From NCBI GenBank assembly GCA_023818965.1, contig JAMWCD010000009.1, positions 23,611 through 87,610 on the forward strand: 64,000 bases of DNA. The letters are read 5' to 3'. The stretch's first letter is position 1. Each line of letters begins with the position of its first letter. The DNA is from Candidatus Omnitrophota bacterium (GTDB lineage Bacteria > Ratteibacteria > UBA8468 > B48-G9 > DTJG01). The notes beneath the pieces were generated by a model that was not told where the DNA came from, searched no databases, and worked only from the letters and a program-made list of their open reading frames with translations. The position numbers and the translations under genes are program-made. This document shows positions 28,810 to 36,267 of this stretch, piece after piece.

Positions 28810-28821
28810 TAAATAAACTCC

Positions 28822-29529
28822 TTAATACAGATAAACATCAGGTGGTGGTTGTGTTTTTTTCACCTGGTCAGCAAGAATAACTACCCTGTTTCCTTCTATA
28901 TTACATTTTCCGTAAACCTTGACCCACTCATCCTGTTTCAATTGTTCTGAATTTTGATAAACAATTTCAACTCCCAGTGGTGTTGCATCAGCAGCACAAC
29001 AGGTAATAAGAAATCGCACCAGCATAAATCCTTGTTTCTCATTGTTCTGCTTGTACACAAAACCCTCTACGGATACATCCCTACCATTAATCTCCTCTGG
29101 CTTATTCTTTGAAAAGGTAAGCAGTTGTTTTATATTCATCTTTTTATAATTTCCTTCCATCTCTAACTGTTCTTTTAGTATCGCCATCACATCTCCACCT
29201 GTAAACTCCTGACTGATGCCTCTTTTACCCGCTGCAAGAACTGGAAGATTTCCAGGTCTGACAATTGTTGCAAGCAGGACAGGAAAAAGAAACAGAAGGA
29301 AAGAAAGAAAGGAAATAATATCAATCTTTTCAGAATGTTCTTTTTTTATTTTTCTCAGTTTAACGATGAATAATACCAGCAGTATGAATGAGCCGAGGAT
29401 AGTAAATGGGAAAAACTTTTTATTGATGTATATCTGAAGTTTTCCTGTGGCTTCTATTATAAAAAGGAACACCAGCCATATAAAAATCGTAAGTGCCTGA
29501 TAAAAGTTTTTCGTTCTTAGAAGTTCCAT
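28822..29529 (-). CDS. TIGR03943/YcgQ-like putative permease subunit
   Basis: A 235-residue membrane protein: a TM helix at about 12-29, then a second and third helix with a cytoplasmic loop, and a soluble C-terminal domain with the family signature LVRFLITCCAADATPLGVEI and GEWVKVYG-like WVKVYGKCNIEGN. It is encoded one base after the permease gene, which is the standard pairing (YcgQ/YcgR in Bacillus). The CC motif could bind metal. The transported substrate is unknown; a metal or small anion is a reasonable guess given the neighbours. Confidence 0.82.
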   Translation of the reverse strand: MELLRTKNFYQALTIFIWLVFLFIIEATGKLQIYINKKFFPFTILGSFILLVLFIVKLRKIKKEHSEKIDIISFLSFLLFLFPVLLATIVRPGNLPVLAAGKRGISQEFTGGDVMAILKEQLEMEGNYKKMNIKQLLTFSKNKPEEINGRDVSVEGFVYKQNNEKQGFMLVRFLITCCAADATPLGVEIVYQNSEQLKQDEWVKVYGKCNIEGNRVVILADQVKKTQPPPDVYLY

Positions 29530-29530
29530 C

Positions 29531-30520
29531 TTAGTTCCCTCCTGTGATGTATGTGCCGATAACCCCTAATATAAAAATAGTGATAAATAAGGTAAGAATA
29601 AGTTTCAGGACAAAACTCTTTTTAAATGTTCCAGCATAAAGAATAGAAACAGTGATATTAGTCATTGGACCTGCAACCATAAAGGCAATCTTAGAAAACG
29701 CAGGAAGATGAACAAAAGAACTTGCAACAAATGCATCAGCAAATGAACAGAGGGAAAGTAAGATTCCGAGTATCTGCATTAAAAATACGGAAAGGACCTT
29801 GTTTCCTGCAAGAGATAAAAATGCCTGTCTGGAAACAAATGTCTGGAATATCGCAGCAGCAAATGCTCCTAAAACAAGGTATCTACCCATCAGCAGAAAG
29901 TCAGATTCTGCATGGTGAAAGACCTGTTCTACCTTTGATAGATGGGAATGATGGATATGGTGGTCGTCTTCACCCTCTTTTAAAGGCACATAGTTTTTAG
30001 TAGATAGTATAAGAGAAGCAACAACTGCTGATATGAAGGCAAGCAAGATTCTCCCCATAACAATACGGAGCGAGTATGAAAAGGCAATAAAGGTTGACAG
30101 TATGGTTATAGGGTTGATAATAGGGGAAGCCAGCATATAACTGAGGCCACCTGAAGCAGGAACATCTTTTTTCAACAATCTTCTCGCAACAACAACATTT
30201 CCACAGGAACAGACAGGAAATAAAATACCGAGTAAAGCACCAGTGATGGCTGATAAAAATCTGTTCTGCGGGAATGCCATTTTTATTTTTTCTTCAGAAA
30301 CAAATACCTCTATGGTTCCTGAGATAATAGCACCTATAAGGATAAAAGGGATTGCTTCAAGAAGTATTGCTGTGATAACAGTGGTAAAAATTTGAAGTTT
30401 CGGATTTTTCAACAGAAAACCAAGATTTCCTGAATTCCACATATTAAGCAAAGCAATAAAAAAGAAAATCCCGAATATTACTACTGCCCTTGTTAAAGGA
30501 CTTTCCTGTTTCCTATTCAT
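29531..30520 (-). CDS. Permease of the YcgR/YraQ (DUF318) family
   Basis: A 329-residue integral membrane protein with about eight helices in two inverted halves. Family landmarks are FPVCSCGNVVVARRLL with its Cys pair, ASPIINPITILSTF in the first half and FVASSFVHLPAFSKIAFMVAGPMTN in the second. A His-rich linker (DDHHIHHSHLS) between the halves may bind metal. Its start overlaps the end of the MinD-ferredoxin gene by eight bases, and the TIGR03943 partner follows directly. Members include arsenic-linked permeases, but the substrate here cannot be inferred. Confidence 0.85.
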   Translation of the reverse strand: MNRKQESPLTRAVVIFGIFFFIALLNMWNSGNLGFLLKNPKLQIFTTVITAILLEAIPFILIGAIISGTIEVFVSEEKIKMAFPQNRFLSAITGALLGILFPVCSCGNVVVARRLLKKDVPASGGLSYMLASPIINPITILSTFIAFSYSLRIVMGRILLAFISAVVASLILSTKNYVPLKEGEDDHHIHHSHLSKVEQVFHHAESDFLLMGRYLVLGAFAAAIFQTFVSRQAFLSLAGNKVLSVFLMQILGILLSLCSFADAFVASSFVHLPAFSKIAFMVAGPMTNITVSILYAGTFKKSFVLKLILTLFITIFILGVIGTYITGGN

Positions 30521-31391
30521 ACACCTCCCTGTGTTTCAGGATTTCGTATTTAATCCTCTCAAAAACTTTCTTGAATATACTGACATATTCTGAAAAAATA
30601 CCAACCAGAGGTATTCCTTTTGAATAGGATACAGCAATCTCTCTTTTGAACGGAATATGTAATAGCACAGGTATCCCTTTTTCTCTGGCATAATCTTCTA
30701 CTCTATTGTCTCCGATACCTGCTCTATTTATTATTATACCTGAAGGAACCCCTATCTTTCCAGTCATTTCCAGCGCCAATGCAAGGTCATTTAGCCCAAA
30801 TGGTGTGGGCTCTGTTACAAGTATGCAGAAATCAGCACCCTTTACTGCTTCAACCACCGGACAACTTGTGCCAGGAGAAGCATCTATGATATTTACCTTA
30901 TCCTTGCGGATATATTTTTTCACTGCTTTTACAACAGGGACAGGGCTGGCTTCAGCAATCTTTAGTTTCCCCTGGATAAAAGAAAAGATACCCCTGGCAG
31001 TTCCTATCTCTACACTCCCTTTTTCTTCTTTCTCCTCATATATGGCGTTTTCAGGGCATACAAGGGTACAGGCACCACAACTATGACAGAGTTCATAGAA
31101 AAAAAGAACCTTGCCCGTGGTCTTATTGCCCGGCTTAATGACGGATATTGCATTATAGTGGCAGGCGCTTCTGCACCTCCCACAGAAACTACATCTCTTT
31201 ATATCAACCTTTGGCTTAGGAAGATAAATTGTTACACTTCTCTCTATCTCCGGTTTCAAAAATATATAGCCGTTCGGCTCTTCAACATCACAGTCAAGAA
31301 ACTGGGCATCTTCCCCAAGAGATAAAGCAAGGGATGTAGATATTAAGGTCTTACCTGTGCCTCCCTTACCACTTGCCACAGTAAGAATCAT
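30513..31391 (-). CDS. MinD-family ATPase with inserted two-cluster ferredoxin domain (copy 1)
   Basis: A 292-residue paralogue of the protein at 27907-28809: deviant Walker A (ASGKGGTGKTLISTSL), ferredoxin insert with CSFCGRCRSAC and CHSCGACTLVC, and IIDASPGTSCPVVEAV. All eight cysteines are present. The two copies would fit a heterodimeric ATPase, as in other anaerobes where they occur in pairs. It follows the small zinc-ribbon gene by seven bases and overlaps the permease gene by eight. Confidence 0.88.
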   Translation of the reverse strand: MILTVASGKGGTGKTLISTSLALSLGEDAQFLDCDVEEPNGYIFLKPEIERSVTIYLPKPKVDIKRCSFCGRCRSACHYNAISVIKPGNKTTGKVLFFYELCHSCGACTLVCPENAIYEEKEEKGSVEIGTARGIFSFIQGKLKIAEASPVPVVKAVKKYIRKDKVNIIDASPGTSCPVVEAVKGADFCILVTEPTPFGLNDLALALEMTGKIGVPSGIIINRAGIGDNRVEDYAREKGIPVLLHIPFKREIAVSYSKGIPLVGIFSEYVSIFKKVFERIKYEILKHREVYE

Positions 31392-31398
31392 CTTAAAC

Positions 31399-31617
31399 CT
31401 ATCCCCTTACCATTCTTGTTCCGCACTTGGGGCATACCATAGAGGAACACGGTGTTCCTGCCTGATGTGCAACCTTTTCTCCACAGGATGGGCATATACA
31501 AAATCCACTCGGTCCTGCGCCTCTCATCCCCCTTCTTCCCATACCCATTCCTCTTCCCATTCCTCTACCTCCAATTGGTCCCTTTCCTAATGGTCCTGTT
31601 CCATCTCCGCCTGGCAT
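31399..31617 (-). CDS. Small Gly/Arg/Met-rich zinc-ribbon protein (MPGGDGTGP family)
   Basis: A 72-residue protein starting MPGGDGTGPLGKGPIGGRGM, with a Gly-Met-Arg repeat and a C-terminal zinc ribbon (CICPSCGEKV ... MVCPKCGTRMV, four cysteines in two CxxC pairs). The N-terminus is shared with the DUF5320-like protein at 32739-33113, and both have the same ribosome binding site (GGAGGTGATTAAA). These proteins accompany MinD-ferredoxin and NifX-like genes in many anaerobes; a metal or cofactor chaperone role is an inference. Its ATG follows the upstream stop by one base. Confidence 0.78.
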   Translation of the reverse strand: MPGGDGTGPLGKGPIGGRGMGRGMGMGRRGMRGAGPSGFCICPSCGEKVAHQAGTPCSSMVCPKCGTRMVRG

Positions 31618-31618
31618 T

Positions 31619-32005
31619 TTAATCACCTCCTTTATGGTCACATTGTGCCTTTTTTATACCGTAGTTTTTACCTCCCCCAGGCTGACATAAATTTCCTCTG
31701 GAGGAAAGTTCACCTTTGACTAATCTGTCTATCACATCAGTAATTTTACCCTCAATCCCTACCACTGTTTCTATTCCATACTGTTGAAATAGAGTTGCTG
31801 CACGTTGTCCCATACCTCCGCAGATGATGCAGTTTACACCTTTCTGACGGAAAAACTCCGGCAGAAATCCAGGTTCATGTCCTGGGTTGTTCAATGTCTC
31901 CTTTTTTATAACCTTATTGTCTTCAATATCAACAATCGTAAAGGATGGACACCTGCCAAAATGTGGCGATACAAAGTCACCATCTGTTGAAATAACGAAA
32001 CGCAT
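31619..32005 (-). CDS. Dinitrogenase iron-molybdenum cofactor (NifX/NafY)-like protein
   Basis: A 128-residue single-domain protein of the NifX/MTH1175 type: N-terminal MRFVISTDGDFVSPHFGRC, NCIICGGMGQRAATLFQQYG and GIEGKITDVIDRLVKGEL. In nitrogen fixers such domains carry FeMo-cofactor precursors. Here no nif genes are present, so it more likely handles another Fe-S or Mo/W-containing cofactor. It has an extra Cys-containing tail (GNLCQPGGGKN). A repeat element lies directly upstream, between it and its paralogue. Confidence 0.85.
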   Translation of the reverse strand: MRFVISTDGDFVSPHFGRCPSFTIVDIEDNKVIKKETLNNPGHEPGFLPEFFRQKGVNCIICGGMGQRAATLFQQYGIETVVGIEGKITDVIDRLVKGELSSRGNLCQPGGGKNYGIKKAQCDHKGGD

Positions 32006-32027
32006 ATTGACCCCCCTTATTTATTGT

Positions 32028-32278
32028 TTGGTTCTGCCAAACTTGGCTAATTATTTTTTTACCCTCTTTCTTTCCCGTCCCAGCGGCGGGCGAAGTCTCT
32101 CAAAAAATCCACCCCCACCCTCCTTTAATAAAGGAGGGAAAGAAAGATTTCCCTTTTGCAACCCCCCTTCCATTCCCCCTTTTTTCAATTTTTCCTTCTA
32201 TTCTCCCCCTTTTCTAAAATCCCCCTTCTCTTCCCCCTTTTTCAAAGGGGGACAGAGGGGGATTGAGGGGGATTTCAT
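32028..32278. repeat. Dispersed C/G-run repeat, family 2, copy A
   Basis: An intergenic element with runs of C and G, several short hairpins (for example CCCCCTTT/AAAGGGGG at 32233-32251) and a left end that contains TTGGTTCTGCCAAACTTGGC and CTAATTATT. The same elements occur at 43470-43657 in opposite orientation. In both places the GCCAA-TTGGC palindrome end lies about 20 bases upstream of a gene start and points the same way relative to that gene. Reading frames through it give only Pro/Phe/Lys/Gly-rich artefacts. It splits the two NifX-like genes and may act as a terminator or processing site. Confidence 0.7.
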
Positions 32279-32295
32279 AACTTATTTGACACTAC

Positions 32296-32679
32296 CTATT
32301 GTTTTTTACCGCCCATCCCGGAATGTGGCAATACTGTAGGAGTGGCAGCAGGGATTGCTTTCAAAGAGCCCTTTTTAAAGTTTTCTACAGCATCCTTTAT
32401 TTTGCCGGTCAGTCCGGTTACTACTTTAATATCTGCCTGCTGAAGTACCCTCGCTGCATTAGGTCCAAGGTTACCTGTAAAAATAACCTCAACCCCTTTT
32501 TCTGCCATCATTGTTGCATTCTGGATTCCCACGCCACCCATTCCTGTTGCATTTGTATTGGGAATTGCTTCAAAGGTGTCTGTTTCTGTATCATAAAGGA
32601 TAAAATAGGCACACCTGCCAAAACGAGGGTCAACATTGGCTTCTAAGCTATTTCCGTCAGCGGTTATGCATATCTTCAT
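32296..32679 (-). CDS. Dinitrogenase iron-molybdenum cofactor (NifX/NafY)-like protein
   Basis: A 127-residue paralogue of the protein at 31619-32005. It starts MKICITADGNSLEANVDPRF with GRCAYFILYD and has the conserved middle VEVIFTGNLGPNAARVLQQA and GLTGKIKDAVENFKKG. This is the common two-part form of the family outside nitrogenase clusters. A poly-Gly/Lys tail ends the protein. The repeat element follows its stop closely; a GC-rich hairpin lies 24 bases upstream of its start. Confidence 0.87.
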   Translation of the reverse strand: MKICITADGNSLEANVDPRFGRCAYFILYDTETDTFEAIPNTNATGMGGVGIQNATMMAEKGVEVIFTGNLGPNAARVLQQADIKVVTGLTGKIKDAVENFKKGSLKAIPAATPTVLPHSGMGGKKQ

Positions 32680-32702
32680 TTTGTATTCCCCCCTGATTGT
32701 TG

Positions 32703-32733
32703 CACGCAGGGCGGCAAAATGCCGCCCTGTGTG
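32703..32733. repeat. GC-rich perfect hairpin between two metal-cluster genes
   Basis: CAGGGCGGC (32707-32715), a five-base loop AAAAT and GCCGCCCTG (32721-32729) form a perfect nine-pair stem that can extend by a few more pairs. It stands out from the AT-rich surroundings. No T-run follows on the minus strand, so it is not a textbook terminator for the genes here. It could be a pause or mRNA-processing hairpin. Confidence 0.6.
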
Positions 32734-32738
32734 TTCTT

Positions 32739-33113
32739 TTACTTCTCTCCTGCCTTTTCTTCAAGTTCAGCAAGCCGTTTCTTCATCTCTTCCAGTTGCT
32801 CCTGAAGAACTTTTGTTTGTTCAAGAAGCAATTTTTTCTCTTCTTCAGGACTTACCTTCCAAACACCATAAGGGTCATAGGCAGGATAGGCATAAGGATA
32901 TCCAGAGTAAGGATATCCATAGAGTGCCCATCTTTTCCAGAAGAATCCGCGGCCAAATCCCCTGCCAAACCCACGGCCTCTTCCAAAGCCAAATCCTAAA
33001 CCCCCAACATAGGGGTTCATATAACCGGGCACTCCATAGCCAGCACAATACCCTGCTTTCCTTCCTGTCATTGGACCGAGTCCAAGAGGTCCTGTTCCAT
33101 CTCCACCTGGCAT
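32739..33113 (-). CDS. DUF5320-like Gly/Tyr/Phe-rich protein with coiled-coil tail
   Basis: A 124-residue protein starting MPGGDGTGPLGLGPMTGRKA, followed by a Gly/Phe/Arg/Tyr-rich low-complexity stretch (about 25-75, GFGRGRGFGRGFGRGF) and a C-terminal coiled coil (about 85-124, EEEKKLLLEQTKVLQEQL). The start is fixed by GGGAGGTGATTAAA before the ATG; a GTG nine bases earlier is less likely. This layout matches DUF5320-like proteins of anaerobes, whose function is unknown. It shares its N-terminus with the small zinc-ribbon protein at 31399-31617. Confidence 0.78.
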   Translation of the reverse strand: MPGGDGTGPLGLGPMTGRKAGYCAGYGVPGYMNPYVGGLGFGFGRGRGFGRGFGRGFFWKRWALYGYPYSGYPYAYPAYDPYGVWKVSPEEEKKLLLEQTKVLQEQLEEMKKRLAELEEKAGEK

Positions 33114-33128
33114 TTTAATCACCTCCCT

Positions 33129-33383
33129 TTATTTCTTGATTTCTTTTTCAAGTGTATTTATTCTTTCCTGAATTGCTTTGAGTTCTTCTTTCAAAATTTC
33201 CTCCTCCTGTTTAAGTACGTCAATTTCTTCCTGGGGAGTGATCCATGGTCGGGTATAGTCCCACCAGAAAGGTGCACAGGGATACCAGCATCTTCCCCAT
33301 GCAGGAAATCCCATCGATGCCCTCATCCATCCAGGAAGACCTGTCATTCTATACCAGTTTCTCCATCCTCTTCCCCAGAACAT
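33129..33383 (-). CDS. DUF5320-like Trp-rich small protein with coiled coil
   Basis: An 84-residue protein beginning MFWGRGWRNWYRMTG, strikingly rich in Trp, Gly and Pro in the first 45 residues (CWYPCAPFWWDYTRPW), then an ITPQEEIDVLKQEEEIL coiled coil to the end. The ATG at 33383 follows AAAGGAGGTGAGATT, an ideal site; an earlier ATG at 33425 would overlap the Fur gene by 38 bases and is rejected. The coiled-coil tail resembles that of the next gene, so the two may form a mixed oligomer. No function is known. Confidence 0.75.
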   Translation of the reverse strand: MFWGRGWRNWYRMTGLPGWMRASMGFPAWGRCWYPCAPFWWDYTRPWITPQEEIDVLKQEEEILKEELKAIQERINTLEKEIKK

Positions 33384-33387
33384 AATC

Positions 33388-33849
33388 TCACCTCCTTTCA
33401 ACATTGCAATCATTGCACAATCCATAAAACTGGATGATATGGTTTTTTATTTTGAATTTATATTTTTCAGAGAGTGCTTTTTCTGTTCTTTCCATCAGTT
33501 CTTTTTCTTCATCAGTAAAATCAGTATAATCAATGATTTTTCCGCATCCTGTACAAACAAGGTGATGGTGATGAGAAATCTTGTTGCCCATCATTAGTTC
33601 ATATCTTGCCTTTCCGTCGCCGAAGTCAAACTTCTGTATAACTCCCAAACGTGTAAGCAAATCAAGCGTTCTGTATACAGTAGCAAAACCAATGGTCGGA
33701 TTTATTCTATGAGCAATAATGAATATTTCTTCTGCACTGAAATGATGTTCAGGCCTTTTTGAAAGAACATCAAGAATAATCATCCTTGTTTGCGTCATTC
33801 TCAATCCTTCCTGCATCATCCTTTTGTGTATCCATGGGTTTCCAAACAT
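33388..33849 (-). CDS. fur: Fur-family metal-responsive repressor
   Basis: A 153-residue Fur/PerR-type regulator: winged helix (about 10-85, with TQTRMIILDVLSKRPEHHFSAE and ATVYRTLDLLTRLGVI), the metal-site run KISHHHHLVCTGCGKIIDY and a second Cys pair near the C-terminus (LCNDC), giving the structural zinc site. It is the first gene of the metal/Fe-S block, preceded by AAGGAG, a consensus promoter and a 19-base Fur box (33864-33911), so it probably represses itself and the genes behind it. Whether it answers to iron, peroxide or another metal is not settled by the sequence; the box favours iron. Confidence 0.9.
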   Translation of the reverse strand: MFGNPWIHKRMMQEGLRMTQTRMIILDVLSKRPEHHFSAEEIFIIAHRINPTIGFATVYRTLDLLTRLGVIQKFDFGDGKARYELMMGNKISHHHHLVCTGCGKIIDYTDFTDEEKELMERTEKALSEKYKFKIKNHIIQFYGLCNDCNVERR

Positions 33850-33863
33850 TTTTTCTCCTTATT

Positions 33864-33911
33864 GATAATAATTCTCATTATCATTATACCCGCACAAAAC
33901 CCCTCTGTCAA
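33864..33911 (-). promoter_or_regulatory. Consensus promoter with overlapping Fur box
   Basis: On the minus strand TTGACA (33911-33906) and TATAAT (33888-33883) are exactly 17 bases apart. Immediately after the -10 box, at 33882-33864, lies GATAATGAGAATTATTATC, which differs from the classical Fur box GATAATGATAATCATTATC at only three positions. A repressor bound there would cover the transcription start. The promoter lies just before the fur gene and partly within the gap after znuB. Confidence 0.85.
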
Positions 33912-33922
33912 GAGATGATATT

Positions 33923-34717
33923 TTATCTTTTGAGTAAGAGAGATATCAGATAACAGAAAGAGGAAAGAAGGACTATGGTTGCACCAGAGGGAAGATTGAG
34001 AAAATATGAAAGGAAAAGCCCTGCGATCATCAGAAAAATTCCAAGGAGTACAGAAAAAAGCATTATCTTCTTCAAACTGTGAAAAAATTGGCTTATTATT
34101 GCAGATGGTATTGTAAGAAGTGCAATGACAAGTATAACGCCAACGACCCTCAAAAGTAAAACAGTTGTAAGAGCAACAAGAAACAAAAGAAAAAGATAAA
34201 AGAAGCCAACATTCAGGCCTCTCACTCTTGAAAATTCTTCATCAAAACATATTGCAAGGAATTCCTTGTAGAATAAAATAACAGAAATGAAAATGAAGAA
34301 ATCAAGAAAAATCATCAATTTAATATCTGACTCTGTGATGGTGAGGATACTTCCGAATAGATAGGAAAACAGGTCAGGTGCATATGTTTTTGAAAGCGAG
34401 ATAAATATTATTCCGAGTGACATCCCGACTGCCCATAAAACACCAATAATTGTATCTTCTTTTTCTTTTGCTTTTAAACTTGCCTCACCCATGAGAAATG
34501 AAGAAAATACACCAAATAAAAGTGCACCGAACAGAGGATTAAAACCCAAAAAATAACCAATACCTATACCACCAAAACATGCATGGGATATTCCGCCGCT
34601 AATAAAGACAATCCTTTTAGACACAACATAACTGCCAATAATTCCGCATGCAATGCTTGCAAGAACTCCTCCAATCAACCCATTTCTGAAAAATTCAAAT
34701 TGTAGAGATTCAATCAT
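33923..34717 (-). CDS. znuB: Zinc/manganese ABC importer permease
   Basis: A 264-residue ABC-3 family permease with eight or so helices. It begins with a hydrophobic N-terminus (GVLASIACGIIGSYVVSKR) and has the family segments SGGISHACFGGIGIGYFLG and VGVILVIALLTIPSAI. It forms the channel with ZnuC and receives metal from ZnuA. The start overlaps the znuC end by eight bases. Specificity for zinc over manganese is inferred from the adjoining Fur-family gene, not proved. Confidence 0.9.
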   Translation of the reverse strand: MIESLQFEFFRNGLIGGVLASIACGIIGSYVVSKRIVFISGGISHACFGGIGIGYFLGFNPLFGALLFGVFSSFLMGEASLKAKEKEDTIIGVLWAVGMSLGIIFISLSKTYAPDLFSYLFGSILTITESDIKLMIFLDFFIFISVILFYKEFLAICFDEEFSRVRGLNVGFFYLFLLFLVALTTVLLLRVVGVILVIALLTIPSAIISQFFHSLKKIMLFSVLLGIFLMIAGLFLSYFLNLPSGATIVLLSSFCYLISLLLKR

Positions 34718-35471
34718 GTTCTTTTAAAACCCTGTGTGGAATTCCATGTGCAATCATATCAACAGGACATCCATATACAGCCATTAATTCATCCATCTTT
34801 ATTTCCTTTGAATCATGGAAGTAGAGTTTTCTATTAATACAGGCAATCTTGTCAACATACGCAGATATAATTCCGATATCATGTGAAACAAGAATTATTG
34901 TCATTTTCTCTTGTTCTTTTAGTTTTTTCAATAATTCATAAAACTCTTTTTCTCTCGGGCTATCAACATTTGCCATTGGCTCATCAAGAAGTAAAATCTG
35001 CGGGTGGCTTACAAGCGCTCTTGCAACAAAGACCCTCTGCCTTTCGCCACCAGAAAGTTCACCAATCTTTTTATTTTTATATTTCTCCATTTCAACCTGT
35101 TTCAGTGCTGCCTCAGATATTTCCTTATCCTCCTTTGAATAGTTTTTGAAGTACTTTGTTCTGTTCAACCTTCCTGTAAGGACAACTTCCCACACCGTTA
35201 TAGGAAATTTCAAATCAAAGAAGACATACTGCGGAACATAACCGATATATTCCCTTCCCTTTTCAGGAGTTTCTCCCATTATCTTAATATCGCCCTTATA
35301 TGGCTTGATAATGCCAAGCATTGTCTTTAAAAGTGTTGTTTTGCCGCCTCCATTTGGTCCAATGATACCAAGAAAATCGTTCCTTTTTACACTCAAGTTT
35401 ATATCTTCCAGAACCACCATATCACGGAGCTTTACATATAAATTTTTTATTTCAATAACATTTTCATTCAC
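34710..35471 (-). CDS. znuC: Zinc/manganese ABC importer ATPase
   Basis: A 253-residue ABC ATPase with Walker A GPNGGGKTTLLK, signature ELSGGERQRVFVARAL, Walker B ILLLDEPMANVD and switch His VSHDIG. The Gly-rich Walker A (GGGKTT) and the signature are typical of metal importers. It overlaps znuA upstream by eight bases and znuB downstream by eight bases. It energises the uptake of the metal delivered by the ZnuA protein. Confidence 0.92.
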   Translation of the reverse strand: MNENVIEIKNLYVKLRDMVVLEDINLSVKRNDFLGIIGPNGGGKTTLLKTMLGIIKPYKGDIKIMGETPEKGREYIGYVPQYVFFDLKFPITVWEVVLTGRLNRTKYFKNYSKEDKEISEAALKQVEMEKYKNKKIGELSGGERQRVFVARALVSHPQILLLDEPMANVDSPREKEFYELLKKLKEQEKMTIILVSHDIGIISAYVDKIACINRKLYFHDSKEIKMDELMAVYGCPVDMIAHGIPHRVLKEHD

Positions 35472-36267
35472 TCAGGACCTCCTTTAATTTTTTGATTGTT
35501 TCAATCACATCTTTTGAAAGCGGGTCAATAGAAACAACCTTTCCATCTATTGCCTTTGCAATAACTTTCGCTGTCCTGGGATTAAATTGTGGTTCTGTAA
35601 TTACAACCTTTATATTTTTTTCTCTTGCGAATTTTATTAAATTTTTTATATCTTTTGGTCCTGGTTCACTCTCTCCAAGTTGAACCGGTATCTGAGTAAA
35701 TCCATAGTCACGTGCAAAATAACCAAAGGCAGGATGAAAAACAATAAATTGCTTTTCTGCCTTATCTCTCAGGTCATGTAAAATTTCGTTATCAAGTTTT
35801 TCTATTTTTCTCATATACATGTCATAGTTTTCTTTATAGAATTTCTCATTTTTCTTATCAATCTCACACAGCCCATTGAGGATATTCAGAGAAATAATTT
35901 TTATGTTTCTCAACGAGTTCCAGATATGAGGATCATTCTTTATTAAATCAATTCCTTTTGAAGTATCATAGACCTTCATATTTCTATTTAACTTTAGTAT
36001 CTTTCCAAGATAAAGATTTTCAAACTCTATTTGGGTTCCAACCTTAAAGTAGGCGACGGATTTTGATATTTCCTTTAACTGTGATGGCTTTGGTTCATAT
36101 GTATGCGGTTCAGCCCCGGGTGGAACCAAAACAACCACATTTATCTTATCCTTCCCAATGTTCTCAATAATTCCTGCATAGGGTAAAATGGTTGTTCCAA
36201 CATTTATTTTCACTTCACAAAAAGACATTGCTGAAAAGAGAAGGAAAACGAACCCAAATTTTTTCAT
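35464..36267 (-). CDS. znuA: Zinc/manganese-binding lipoprotein or periplasmic protein
   Basis: A 267-residue solute-binding protein of the ZnuA/TroA (A-1) family with a short signal peptide (MKKFGFVFLLFSAMSFC). Metal-ligand regions are present: VPPGAEPHTYEPKPSQL, KNDPHIWNSL, FIVFHPAFGYFARDYG and the late Glu/Asp segments. The His-rich loop of many high-affinity zinc binders is absent. I start it at the ATG overlapping the upstream regulator's stop (ATGA), with GGAGGAGAAAG just before; a longer frame from 36303 has no such support. Confidence 0.9.
   Translation of the reverse strand: MKKFGFVFLLFSAMSFCEVKINVGTTILPYAGIIENIGKDKINVVVLVPPGAEPHTYEPKPSQLKEISKSVAYFKVGTQIEFENLYLGKILKLNRNMKVYDTSKGIDLIKNDPHIWNSLRNIKIISLNILNGLCEIDKKNEKFYKENYDMYMRKIEKLDNEILHDLRDKAEKQFIVFHPAFGYFARDYGFTQIPVQLGESEPGPKDIKNLIKFAREKNIKVVITEPQFNPRTAKVIAKAIDGKVVSIDPLSKDVIETIKKLKEVLSE

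Noticed and set aside
31887..32339. 150-codon plus-strand frame rich in Pro, Phe, Lys and Gly
   Set aside because: It is a reading frame through the C/G-run repeat and the antisense of NifX-like genes. The composition is produced by the repeat, there is no ribosome binding site, and real genes lie on the other strand on both sides.
31399..32679. Nitrogen fixation locus
   Set aside because: Two NifX-like domain proteins occur, but no nifH, D, K, E, N or B gene is present; such domains are common outside nif loci.
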